Assembly: GCA_934631985.1 (NCBI GenBank)
Contig: CAKTYE010000100.1
Coordinates: forward strand, 1 to 6,773
Reading direction: 5' to 3'
Length of the DNA stretch: 6,773 bases
Source: an uncultured Clostridia bacterium
Lineage (GTDB): Bacteria; Bacillota; Clostridia; Christensenellales; Aristaeellaceae
The first letter of the stretch is position 1, and the number at the start of each line of letters is the position of its first letter. The notes beneath the pieces were generated by a model, which was not told where the DNA came from, ran no database searches, and was given only the letters and a program-made list of their open reading frames with translations. A program made the position numbers and the translations under genes. Positions 1-6,380 of the stretch are shown one piece after another.

Positions 1-161
1 TCCAGACCGGCGACCATGCGCAGGGTGGTGGACTTACCGCAGCCGGAAGGTCCGACCAGCACGATGAATTCCTTGTCTTCGATGTCCAGGCAGAAGTCGC
101 TGACAGCGGTGACGCCGCCGGCATAGACCTTGTAAATGTGGTTCAGAGATACGCTTGCCAT
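1..161 (-). CDS. ugpC: Sugar ABC transporter ATP-binding subunit, UgpC/MsmX type (N-terminal part only)
   Basis: The reading frame runs off the left edge of the window, leaving the first 53 residues. The start ATG (159-161 on the complement) has an ideal GGAGGAGG ribosome binding site at 171-178, nine bases upstream. The peptide begins MASVSLNHIYKVYAGGVTAV and carries a complete Walker A loop, GPSGCGKST, at residues 37-45, followed by TLRMVAGL. This opening is characteristic of the ATPases that energise CUT1-type carbohydrate importers (UgpC, MsmK, MsmX, MalK). Such proteins sit on the cytoplasmic face of the membrane and often serve several sugar permeases. Annotation pipelines usually name this family UgpC after the glycerol-3-phosphate system, but the substrate cannot be told from this part. 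The Walker B, signature and C-terminal regulatory regions lie outside the window. No permease or binding-protein gene is visible beside it, which fits a stand-alone shared ATPase. The family call is secure; the symbol is nominal. Confidence 0.93.
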   Translation of the reverse strand, partial: MASVSLNHIYKVYAGGVTAVSDFCLDIEDKEFIVLVGPSGCGKSTTLRMVAGL

Positions 162-236
162 AATTGTTTTCCTCCTCCGAATAAGAAGGCGATGTAAGGT
201 ACCGAACCGCTCGGCCTGCCGCCTTCAACTGCAATT

Positions 237-265
237 ATTATACCGATTTTCTACCAAAAATGAAA
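237..265 (-). promoter_or_regulatory. Candidate promoter for the ABC ATPase gene
   Basis: On the complement a perfect TATAAT (237-242) lies about 75 bases upstream of the ATPase start codon. Seventeen bases further upstream is only a weak -35 match, TTTCAT (260-265). The predicted leader would be about 70 bases. The -10 is good and the -35 poor, so it may depend on an activator, or it may be a chance match in this AT-rich patch. Confidence 0.4.
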
Positions 266-399
266 TTGATGAAACGCACAAGGTTTTCCCCTCCCCTTTG
301 TTCACGATGCCCAGCGCTGTCAGAAAGTCGGGCTTTCTTTGTGGAATATGCACAAAATCATGTACATTTCTGCCCGTGCGGCTTTCTTGCGTGTTCGCC

Positions 400-428
400 T
401 TGCGCTTCCAGAACATTCATTCTATAAT
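400..428 (+). promoter_or_regulatory. Sigma-A-type promoter of the mrfAB-TPR operon
   Basis: A -35 box TTGCGC (400-405) and an exact -10 box TATAAT (423-428) are separated by the optimal 17 bases. Transcription should start near 435, about 28 bases before the helicase ATG at 463. This rules out the longer in-frame upstream extension as coding sequence. A partly symmetrical AGAACATTCATTCT (410-423) fills the spacer and touches the -10 box; it could be an operator. Confidence 0.75.
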
Positions 429-444
429 AGGATACATCAACCAC

Positions 445-451
445 AGGGAGG
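445..451 (+). promoter_or_regulatory. Ribosome binding site that fixes the mrfA start
   Basis: AGGGAGG lies 11 bases before ATG 463, slightly long spacing but the only purine-rich Shine-Dalgarno-like stretch downstream of the promoter. With the promoter at 400-428 it selects 463 over the in-frame upstream extension. Confidence 0.75.
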
Positions 452-462
452 CAGCAGACGGC

Positions 463-2739
463 ATGAACGTGGATCAGCTGGCGGAGAAGCTCCGCAGGGA
501 CAATCTTTTTATGGAGAACGTGGTGCGCTGGGAGGAAATGCCCGCCCGGGAAGCCCGCTATGGGGATTTTCCTGCCACGCTGGATGCGCGTCTTCTGCCC
601 GTGCTGCGCCAGCGGGGCGTGCAGCAGCTTTACAGCCATCAGGCACACAGCATCGCCGCCACCCTGCGCGGCGAGGACGTGGTGGTGGTCACACCCACGG
701 CCTCTGGCAAAACCATGTGCTACAACCTGCCCGTGCTGGACAGCATCCTCAAAAACCCGGATGCGCGCGCGCTGTACCTTTTCCCCACCAAGGCGCTGTC
801 CGCCGATCAGGTCAGCGAGCTGTATGAGCTGATCCAGGCCATGGATGTGGACATCAAGACCTACACCTATGACGGCGACACTCCCGGAGCGGCGCGGCGG
901 GCCGTGCGGCAGGCCGGACACATTGTGGTGACCAACCCGGACATGCTGCACAGCGGCATTCTGCCCCACCACACCAAATGGGTCAAGCTCTTTGAAAATC
1001 TGCGCTACATCGTCATTGACGAAATTCATACCTACCGCGGCGTGTTCGGCTCCAACCTGGCAAATGTGCTGCGCCGCCTGATGCGGCTGTGCGCCTTTTA
1101 CGGCAGCCATCCGCAGTTCATTCTGTGCAGCGCCACCATTGCCAACCCCAAGGAGCTGGCTGAAACGCTGACGGGCCGTCCCGTCACGCTGATCGACGAT
1201 AACGGCGCACCCATGGGCAAGCGGCACTTTGTGTTTTACAATCCCCCGGTCATCAATCGGCAGCTGAGCATCCGCAAGGGCGTGATTCCCGAGACCCGCG
1301 CCATTGCGGGCATGCTGCTGAAATGCGGCATCCAGACCATTACCTTTGCCCGCAGCCGACTGACCGTCGAGGTGCTGACTAAATATTTGAAGGACCTTGT
1401 GCGCGACCCGCTGGGCAATGCAGGCAAGGTGCGCGGCTATCGCGGCGGGTATCTGCCCACTCAGCGCCGGGAAATCGAAAAAGGCCTTCGCGCGGGTCAG
1501 ATCGACGCGGTGATTTCCACTAATGCGCTGGAGCTGGGCATCGACATTGGCGCGTTGGACGCCTGCGTGCTGTGCGGCTATCCCGGCACCATTGCCAGCG
1601 CATGGCAGCAAGCGGGACGCGCGGGACGGCGCAAGGGAACCAGCATTGTGTTCTTCATTGCGTCGTCCGCAGCCATCGACCAGTACATTGTCAGCCATCC
1701 GGACTACTTCCTGCACCAAAGCCCGGAAAACGCGCTGCTGAGCCCGGACAATCTCTACATCTTACTGAGCCACTTCAAATGCGCCGCCTATGAGCTTCCC
1801 TTTGAGGACGGCGACACCTTCGGCAACGTGGCCTCCACTGGCGAGCTGCTGGACTATCTGGAGGAGGAGCATATCGTGCGCCATGTGGGCGGTCGCTATC
1901 ACTGGATGGCGGAGGATTTTCCCGCTTCAGAGATTTCCCTGCGCTCCGCCGCCAGCGAGAACTTTGTCATCATTGACATTACCGACCCGGCCCGTCATCG
2001 GGTCATCGGCGAAATGGATCGCTACACCGTCCCGATGCTGCTGCATGAAAACGCCATCTATATGCACGAGGCCCAGCAGTATCAGGTGGAAAAGCTGGAC
2101 TTTGAGGCCTGCAAGGCGTTCATCCGCCGGGTGGACGTGGGCTATTACACCGATGCGGACCTGAATGTCAGCCTGAGCCTGCTGGATGTGGAACAGCAGG
2201 AGGAGCTTCCCGGCAATGCTGTCCACGCCCTGGGCGAGGTAAAGGTCACCACCCTGGTGACCATGTTCAAGAAGATCCGCTTTGACACGCACGAGACCCT
2301 GGGCTTTGGGCATGTGCGCCTGCCGGAAATGGATATGCACACTACCGCCATGTGGTGGACGCTGCCAGACGAGCTATGCGCCCGCTTTGCTAGCGATACG
2401 CTCAAAAACGGCATGATGGCTGTTGCCAATCTGCTGCGCATCGTCGCGCCGCTGTATCTGATGTGCGCCCCCCAGGACGTGGCAGTGGTCTATCAGGTGA
2501 AGTGTCCCTTTACGGATCGCCCCACCATCATTCTGTATGACAACTGTCCCGGCGGCGTGGGACTTGCCGTCAAGGCCTACGGCATGCAGGGCCTGCTGCT
2601 GGAAAAAGCCCTGCAAATTGTCTCAGACTGCCCCTGTGAGCAGGGGTGTCCCTCCTGCGCAGGCCCTGTGGGCGAGATCGGTACAGACGGCAAGGCCACG
2701 TCCAGGCAGCTTTTGAAGGAGATGATCGCATGCCTTTGA
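463..2739 (+). CDS. mrfA: MrfA-type DEAD/DEAH-box helicase with C-terminal zinc-binding domain (DUF1998 family)
   Basis: A 758-residue superfamily 2 helicase, close to the roughly 750 residues of B. subtilis MrfA (YprA). Visible motifs are: Q-like YSHQ (57-60); Walker A TPTASGKT (77-84); motif Ia FPTKALSADQ (107-116); TNPD (157-160); motif II DEIH (186-189); motif III SAT (223-225); motif IV TFARSR (294-299); motif V ALELGID (355-361); and motif VI QQAGRAGR (382-389). The C-terminal half ends in a four-cysteine cluster, C723, C725, C729 and C732 (C-x-C-x3-C-x2-C), the zinc site of the MrfA/DUF1998 group. Family knowledge: MrfA is an ATP-driven DNA translocase/helicase that acts with MrfB in UvrABC-independent repair of mitomycin C damage. 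It is the first gene of an operon, and its last ten bases overlap the exonuclease gene, implying translational coupling. The start is set by the promoter and ribosome binding site at 400-451. All core motifs are intact, so it should be active. Identity as MrfA rather than another DUF1998 helicase is strongly supported by the adjacent mrfB. Confidence 0.93.
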   Translation: MNVDQLAEKLRRDNLFMENVVRWEEMPAREARYGDFPATLDARLLPVLRQRGVQQLYSHQAHSIAATLRGEDVVVVTPTASGKTMCYNLPVLDSILKNPDARALYLFPTKALSADQVSELYELIQAMDVDIKTYTYDGDTPGAARRAVRQAGHIVVTNPDMLHSGILPHHTKWVKLFENLRYIVIDEIHTYRGVFGSNLANVLRRLMRLCAFYGSHPQFILCSATIANPKELAETLTGRPVTLIDDNGAPMGKRHFVFYNPPVINRQLSIRKGVIPETRAIAGMLLKCGIQTITFARSRLTVEVLTKYLKDLVRDPLGNAGKVRGYRGGYLPTQRREIEKGLRAGQIDAVISTNALELGIDIGALDACVLCGYPGTIASAWQQAGRAGRRKGTSIVFFIASSAAIDQYIVSHPDYFLHQSPENALLSPDNLYILLSHFKCAAYELPFEDGDTFGNVASTGELLDYLEEEHIVRHVGGRYHWMAEDFPASEISLRSAASENFVIIDITDPARHRVIGEMDRYTVPMLLHENAIYMHEAQQYQVEKLDFEACKAFIRRVDVGYYTDADLNVSLSLLDVEQQEELPGNAVHALGEVKVTTLVTMFKKIRFDTHETLGFGHVRLPEMDMHTTAMWWTLPDELCARFASDTLKNGMMAVANLLRIVAPLYLMCAPQDVAVVYQVKCPFTDRPTIILYDNCPGGVGLAVKAYGMQGLLLEKALQIVSDCPCEQGCPSCAGPVGEIGTDGKATSRQLLKEMIACL

Positions 2740-3917
2740 GCCTGCGTGACAAGCTCCGTGCGGTAGGCGGCCCGCCGAAGCCCGCCGCCGCGCCGCCCCC
2801 GCCTGCCCCGACGTACTGCTGGCATACCAGCCGTCTGTTGCCGCTGGACTGCGTTCCCGGGGCCTGGGACATTCCCATGGACATGGTGCGGCTGATGGAG
2901 CCGGGCGAGCTGCCCGAGCCGTTGCTGCCTGAAAAAATCCTCTTTTTGGATACGGAAACCACGGGACTGAGCGGCGGTGCGGGAACGGTCGCCTTTCTTA
3001 CCGGCATCGGCTACCTGACAGAAGACGGCTTTCTGGTGCATCAGTACCTCATGCGTGATTACCCGGAGGAACGCTTTCTACTGGAAAACATCGCGGCAAT
3101 CCTGCCCCAGTTCGATGTGCTTTGCACCTTCAACGGCAAGAGCTTTGACCTGCCGCTGCTGCAAAGCCGTTTCCGCATGAACCGCATGGATCCTGCGCCG
3201 TTGGATAAGCCCCACATCGATCTGCTGCACCTGGCCCGCCGCGTGTGGAAGCTGCGGCTGGGTCGCTGCAATCTAGGGCGGCTGGAGGAAGCTATCTTCG
3301 GTGAACCCCGTGTGGACGATCTGCCCGGGAGCCAAGTGCCGGAGCGTTATTTCAGCTTTCTGAAAACGGGCCAGTTCAGCCTGCTCACAGATGTGCTGGA
3401 TCATAACCGGCAAGACATTGCATCCCTGTGCCATCTGCTCACCCACATGGCAGAAATGTACGCCTCTCCCGAGCTGCAGAAGCACGAACAGGACGTGTAT
3501 GCTATGGGTGTGGCGCTGGAAAAGCAACGTCACATTCCACAGGCGCGGCGATGCTACAAGCTGGCCTCCCGCGGGTTAACCCGCGCCGCCAGCCACGGAC
3601 GGCTTGCGCAAAGCTACCGCCGCACGGGCGAGATCGAAGCTGCCCGCGCCGCCTGGCTGGAAATGATCCGCCTGAGCGAGGGCTGGGTCACCCCCTATGA
3701 AGCGCTAGCGAAGATTTATGAACATCAGGACCGGGACATTGACGCGGCGCTGGACGTGACCCGGCGGGGACTGGCGCTGCTGGCCGAGCCAAGCCTTCAT
3801 ACGCCGGAGACTGTACAAGCAGCAAAAAATGCGTTACAATATCGTTATGCGCGTTTAAAGCGCAAGCAGGAAAAGCAGCGCACGCTTTTCCCATTAAGCA
3901 AAGACAGGAGATGTTGA
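2730..3917 (+). CDS. mrfB: MrfB-type DEDDh exonuclease with TPR-like C-terminus (YprB family)
   Basis: A 395-residue protein, slightly shorter than the approximately 410 residues of B. subtilis MrfB (YprB). An RNase H-fold exonuclease domain spans about residues 68-245. ExoI is LFLDTETTGLSGGAGT with D74 and E76; ExoII is TFNGKSFD with D140; ExoIII is HNRQD with H225 and D229. These give the D-E-D-D-H set expected for a two-metal nuclease. Residues about 250-350 are helical and TPR-like, and the extreme C-terminus is basic. Between the short N-terminal helix and the nuclease domain lies a proline/alanine-rich linker (residues 15-27). ATG 2730 is chosen because AAGGAG (2716-2721) stands eight bases upstream and the protein then opens with MPLSLRDKLR; an upstream in-frame extension to 2646 lies inside mrfA and has no site of its own. 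In B. subtilis MrfB works with MrfA in excision of mitomycin C lesions. Immediate linkage to mrfA here supports the same role. Confidence 0.92.
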   Translation: MPLSLRDKLRAVGGPPKPAAAPPPPAPTYCWHTSRLLPLDCVPGAWDIPMDMVRLMEPGELPEPLLPEKILFLDTETTGLSGGAGTVAFLTGIGYLTEDGFLVHQYLMRDYPEERFLLENIAAILPQFDVLCTFNGKSFDLPLLQSRFRMNRMDPAPLDKPHIDLLHLARRVWKLRLGRCNLGRLEEAIFGEPRVDDLPGSQVPERYFSFLKTGQFSLLTDVLDHNRQDIASLCHLLTHMAEMYASPELQKHEQDVYAMGVALEKQRHIPQARRCYKLASRGLTRAASHGRLAQSYRRTGEIEAARAAWLEMIRLSEGWVTPYEALAKIYEHQDRDIDAALDVTRRGLALLAEPSLHTPETVQAAKNALQYRYARLKRKQEKQRTLFPLSKDRRC

Positions 3918-3918
3918 C

Positions 3919-4656
3919 ATGGGCGCCTTCATGGCAAATTGGAAGGGACAGAAAGCAGCCCGGTTAGTTGGCAAGGGACAACCTGAGGAAGCGCGGAAGA
4001 TGTTCGCCGATGCCTACAAGGAGGGCATGACGGATCCCCGTCTGCTGCTGGCCTATTCAGTGCTGCTGATCCGTGCCGAGGCGTATGAGGAGGCCAAGGA
4101 GCTGCTGGTGAAGACGCAGAAGGCTCCCGGCATCAACGCAGAGCAGAAGCAGCAGCTCTTTATGAACTATGCGGTCTGCTGCTTCAAGTTAGGCAGCACC
4201 CAGCGGGGCATTGAGCTGCTGGAGCGGCAGATACTGCGTCAGCCCACGGGTCTGCTCTATGAGACGCTGGGCTGCCTGTACATCGAAGCCTGCGAAGAAG
4301 CTCACAAGACAGGCAACGAGGCGGAAGCCGACAGCTATCAGCAAAAGGCGATTGACCTGAACAAGGAAGCCGTTGCCTATGACGATGAGGACCCCGTCAT
4401 TCTGGACAACATGGCACAGACGTATTACCGTCTGGTCGGGGACAAGGCCGAAGCCAAGAAGTATTTCGACGCTGCGCACAAGATCAAGCCCACGCAGATC
4501 GATACGCTGTGGTTCCTTTCCCGCTATGACGTGGAAATGTGCGATAAGGCCGCCGCGCTTGAAAAGCTCCGCACAGCCTCCGAAGGTCGTTTTTCTCCCC
4601 TCAACTATGCCACCAAGCAGATGATCGCGGATGAGATCAAGCGGCTGGAAGACTAA
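3919..4656 (+). CDS. Tetratricopeptide-repeat (TPR) protein, third gene of the mrfAB operon
   Basis: A 245-residue protein made almost entirely of helical repeats. It has no signal peptide, membrane segment or catalytic motif, so it is probably a cytoplasmic scaffold or adaptor. TPR-like units can be seen at about residues 7-36 (GKGQPEEARKMFADAYKEG), 38-70, 78-109, 110-150 (with an acidic insert around 128-140), 158-190 (PVILDNMAQTYYRLVGDKAE) and 192-222. The start at 3919 is preferred over the in-frame ATG at 3931 because AGGAG (3906-3910) is eight bases upstream. Only one base separates it from the mrfB stop, and its ribosome binding site lies inside mrfB, so the two are cotranscribed and perhaps translationally coupled. 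A strong terminator follows 24 bases after the stop. Function is not known. A role as a partner of MrfA or MrfB is inference from position, helped by the fact that MrfB itself carries TPR-like helices. Confidence 0.88.
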   Translation: MGAFMANWKGQKAARLVGKGQPEEARKMFADAYKEGMTDPRLLLAYSVLLIRAEAYEEAKELLVKTQKAPGINAEQKQQLFMNYAVCCFKLGSTQRGIELLERQILRQPTGLLYETLGCLYIEACEEAHKTGNEAEADSYQQKAIDLNKEAVAYDDEDPVILDNMAQTYYRLVGDKAEAKKYFDAAHKIKPTQIDTLWFLSRYDVEMCDKAAALEKLRTASEGRFSPLNYATKQMIADEIKRLED

Positions 4657-4680
4657 AGATGTCTTTGCAAAATCGCATGT

Positions 4681-4726
4681 ATCAGAAAAGCCGAAGGCTG
4701 CCGTTGTAGCCTTCGGCTTTTCTGAT
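4681..4726 (+). terminator. Intrinsic terminator of the mrfAB-TPR operon
   Basis: A perfect 19-bp inverted repeat (4681-4699 with 4708-4726) has an eight-base loop. The GC-rich core AGCCTTCGGC is flanked by AAAA on the left and TTTT on the right, so the uridine tract lies inside the longer stem. The structure begins 24 bases after the TPR stop codon. The symmetrical A/T flanks mean it could also act on leftward transcripts. Confidence 0.88.
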
Positions 4727-4783
4727 GCTCTTATCATCCTCCGCAGCCAGTCTTCACGCAGCATCCCTGATTGAGAATTCAAG

Positions 4784-4817
4784 CCCTAAGGAAGCAGCTT
4801 GTACAGCTTCCTTAGGG
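4784..4817. repeat. Perfect 12-bp inverted repeat (hairpin)
   Basis: CCCTAAGGAAGC (4784-4795) is repeated inverted as GCTTCCTTAGGG (4806-4817) around a ten-base loop that contains the palindrome TGTACA. On the plus strand it is followed by the moderately T-rich TGTATTTCT, so it could be a back-up terminator. The T-tract is poor on both strands, so it is listed as a repeat. Confidence 0.7.
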
Positions 4818-4845
4818 TGTATTTCTAAAATGAGCCAAGTGCAGC

Positions 4846-4932
4846 TTCAAGCAAATTTTCATGCACTGCAAGGATGAAAATCGGAGGTTTACTGGATGTA
4901 AATCGAGGTTTGAAAGCACAGCAATGCTTGAA
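4846..4932. other. Possible structured RNA or repeat element of unknown function
   Basis: An outer pair TTCAAGCA (4846-4853) and TGCTTGAA (4925-4932) encloses two smaller hairpins. These are ATTTTCAT (4855-4862) with ATGAAAAT (4874-4881) around an 11-base loop, and TTTAC (4888-4892) with GTAAA (4898-4902) around a five-base loop. Together they could form a three-way junction. The second hairpin lies between two near-copies of one motif, AAATCGGAGGTTT (4878-4890) and AAATCGAGGTTT (4900-4911). No promoter was found for it, so it may be a dispersed intergenic repeat rather than an expressed RNA. Confidence 0.3.
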
Positions 4933-4973
4933 AAAATGCCCTCTGAGGAACTTAGAAGCACCCCCTGCACAAG

Positions 4974-5014
4974 AAACGGGACATCAAGGCTTTTTCAGCC
5001 GTGATGTCCCGTTT
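4974..5014 (-). terminator. Intrinsic terminator of the surface-protein gene (possibly bidirectional)
   Basis: AAACGGGACATCA (4974-4986) pairs perfectly over 13 bp with TGATGTCCCGTTT (5002-5014). An inner GGCT/AGCC stem (4988-4991, 4997-5000) sits across an A-G mismatch. Read leftward, the hairpin starts 23 bases after the surface-protein stop and ends in TTTCTTG. Read rightward, it ends in TTTTGATTT. Facing the operon terminator at 4681-4726, it separates the two convergent units. Confidence 0.85.
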
Positions 5015-5037
5015 TGATTTGGTGCAAATAGAAAAAT

Positions 5038-6333
5038 TTACTTTGCAGCATGACCAGTCTGCTTACGCAGCAGCAGCAGTGTCATGCCACAGAGAGCCAG
5101 CAGCAGCGCATAGACACCCACCGGCGTTGTATCACCTGTCTTTGGGGTGGGGGGCAACATGTCAATCGTGCGTGTTTCCTCATAGCCGCAGGAAGTACAT
5201 TGGCGTACTTGCAGCCCTTCCTCTGCCTGCGATGGGGCCTTCTTTTCTTTCCATTCGCCGAAGGTATGAGCAGCGCTATCCTTCTTCAGACCGCACTCGC
5301 ATTCCAGCCAATGCTTGGTCTCGTCATACTTTTCGGTAAACTTATGCGGCGTGGTCGATAGAATGATTCCGCACAAGCAGGAATGCCAATGCTCATTGTC
5401 ATCATGCTCCCATACATCAGCCTGTTCCTTGTGCGAATGCTGTGCCTTAAAGGATGTGAAGCTCTTCCCCTTTGCAGCGTCATAGGGTGTGTTCGCTACG
5501 CCCGCCGATGTGCCTGTACCCGGGATGCTTGTTTGAATCGGCACCCTTGTAGCCTGCGTCCCGGCTGAAATGTCCAAGTTGCCATTTTTGTACACAATAG
5601 GTCTTCCGCTGAGGGCTACAACCGCTGCATCAATGGTCACATCCGCACCATCAATCTCAATTTTCGCAGGAGTGTTGATATTGAACGCCGCAATGCCGCA
5701 AACGCTGCCCGTGATCGTAACCTTGCCGCCAGTCAACACGGCTGAACCATCCAGTGCCTGAATTGCGGCATATTTTCCGGTTCCCCCATCTATAAGTACG
5801 CTGCCGCCCTTCATTTCAAAATTATTGACGAATGCCAGCACCATTCTTGAGTGAATGCTGCCGGATTCGATGGTCAGCTTAGCCCCGGCAAAGCCATAGG
5901 GAAGAGATTTTGCTGTGCTGGCAGGCATTTTGAGTTCCAGCTTGCCACCGTTTTTCGTCTCCCGTACAGTCCAATTTGCATTATCAACGCCATGAAGTAG
6001 CGGCCTAAAGGTGATTGTCTTCATTTCGACGATGTTTTCGCCTTCCAGTACAATGTCAATATTCCCTTTTGCAACGACCAGGGAATAGCAGGTTGCCGTT
6101 GGATCGCATCTTAGATAAAAATTACGAAGCGTCAGCGTGCCGCCGTCCTCTGTCGGTTCCCATTTCCAACCCTCGTCAGACAAATGATCCTCTGCCGCGA
6201 TGAGCGTTGTGAGATCGAGCGGCTCCGTGCGGGTCGGCGCTTTGCTATCCGCATAAGCGGTGCCCACACACAACAGCATGAGTACCATGGTCATCAGAAA
6301 TGCAGCTTCCCAGAATCTCCTTTTGTTTGACAT
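5038..6333 (-). CDS. Secreted, sortase-anchored surface protein with beta-helix-like body and His/Cys modules
   Basis: A 431-residue protein, starting at ATG 6333 because AAGGAGG (6343-6349) lies nine bases upstream; a ten-residue in-frame extension to 6363 has no such site. Residues 1-28 form a signal peptide (basic MSNKRR, hydrophobic core, likely cleavage after AYA). Residues 55-260 are strand-and-turn rich with rungs such as GGTLTLRNFYL, GKLELKMP, AKLTIESGSI, GGSVLIDGG and GGKVTITGS, typical of beta-helix domains in gut Firmicutes surface proteins. Residues 298-357 contain two tandem modules, each with an HW-x2-C-x-CG core (C319/C321 and C345/C347) ending in HKF or HTF; a third degenerate unit has CTSCG (379-383). 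The end is a sorting signal: PKTGD (397-401), a hydrophobic span (about 405-422) and a short basic tail. It should be covalently attached to the cell wall. Ligand and function are unknown; adhesion or glycan contact is only a guess. It is monocistronic, with its own strong promoter and terminator. Confidence 0.88.
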   Translation of the reverse strand: MSNKRRFWEAAFLMTMVLMLLCVGTAYADSKAPTRTEPLDLTTLIAAEDHLSDEGWKWEPTEDGGTLTLRNFYLRCDPTATCYSLVVAKGNIDIVLEGENIVEMKTITFRPLLHGVDNANWTVRETKNGGKLELKMPASTAKSLPYGFAGAKLTIESGSIHSRMVLAFVNNFEMKGGSVLIDGGTGKYAAIQALDGSAVLTGGKVTITGSVCGIAAFNINTPAKIEIDGADVTIDAAVVALSGRPIVYKNGNLDISAGTQATRVPIQTSIPGTGTSAGVANTPYDAAKGKSFTSFKAQHSHKEQADVWEHDDNEHWHSCLCGIILSTTPHKFTEKYDETKHWLECECGLKKDSAAHTFGEWKEKKAPSQAEEGLQVRQCTSCGYEETRTIDMLPPTPKTGDTTPVGVYALLLALCGMTLLLLRKQTGHAAK

Positions 6334-6342
6334 GTTCCCAGT

Positions 6343-6349
6343 CCTCCTT
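6343..6349 (-). promoter_or_regulatory. Ribosome binding site that fixes the surface-protein start
   Basis: On the complement AAGGAGG lies nine bases before ATG 6333. It falls within the ten-residue upstream extension of the frame, so the protein should begin MSNKRRFWEA, which also gives a normal signal-peptide length. Confidence 0.85.
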
Positions 6350-6380
6350 GCATAAAGCACCAATACACTCCATATTTTTG

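Larger units (their letters stand above)
162..462. other. Divergent intergenic region between the ABC ATPase and mrfA
   Basis: This 301-base stretch separates two genes transcribed away from each other. It holds the leftward ribosome binding site (171-178), a candidate leftward -10 box (237-242), the rightward promoter (400-428) and the rightward ribosome binding site (445-451). A short AGAAAG/CTTTCT hairpin (322-327 with 333-338) is also present but is too weak to call a terminator. The in-frame upstream extension of the helicase frame, back to about 136, lies mostly upstream of the promoter and has no credible start, so no small gene is called here. Confidence 0.7.
4657..5037. other. Convergent intergenic region rich in inverted repeats
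   Basis: No convincing protein gene is seen in these 381 bases. In order they hold the operon terminator (4681-4726), a 12-bp inverted repeat (4784-4817), a cluster of small stems and a near-direct repeat (4846-4932), and the terminator of the leftward surface-protein gene (4974-5014). The amount of dyad symmetry exceeds what two convergent terminators need. Confidence 0.7.

Noticed and set aside
262..279. Possible catabolite-response (cre) site near TGAAACGCAC upstream of the sugar ABC ATPase
   Set aside because: It is one base short of the cre core spacing and the second half does not match.
322..338. AGAAAG/CTTTCT hairpin with loop TCGGG
   Set aside because: Only six pairs, mostly A-T, with no gene ending nearby; not a credible terminator or regulator.
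136..462. Upstream extension of the helicase frame
   Set aside because: It lies mostly upstream of the promoter at 400-428, has no ribosome binding site, and resembles no helicase N-terminus.
358..1719. Long minus-strand open frame of 453 codons opposite mrfA
   Set aside because: It is a mirror of a GC-rich coding gene, lacks a ribosome binding site and domain-like sequence, and the plus frame has every helicase motif.
4826..4831. TAAAAT as a possible -10 box for a transcript across 4846-4932
   Set aside because: No -35 match lies at 16-18 bases upstream; the nearest candidate, TTGTAC (4799-4804), is 21 bases away.
4874..5017. Small plus-strand frame of 47 codons starting MKIGGLLDVNRGLKAQ
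   Set aside because: AAGG directly abuts the ATG, too close for initiation. The frame runs through the near-direct repeat and ends inside the terminator hairpin at 4974-5014, so coding is unlikely.
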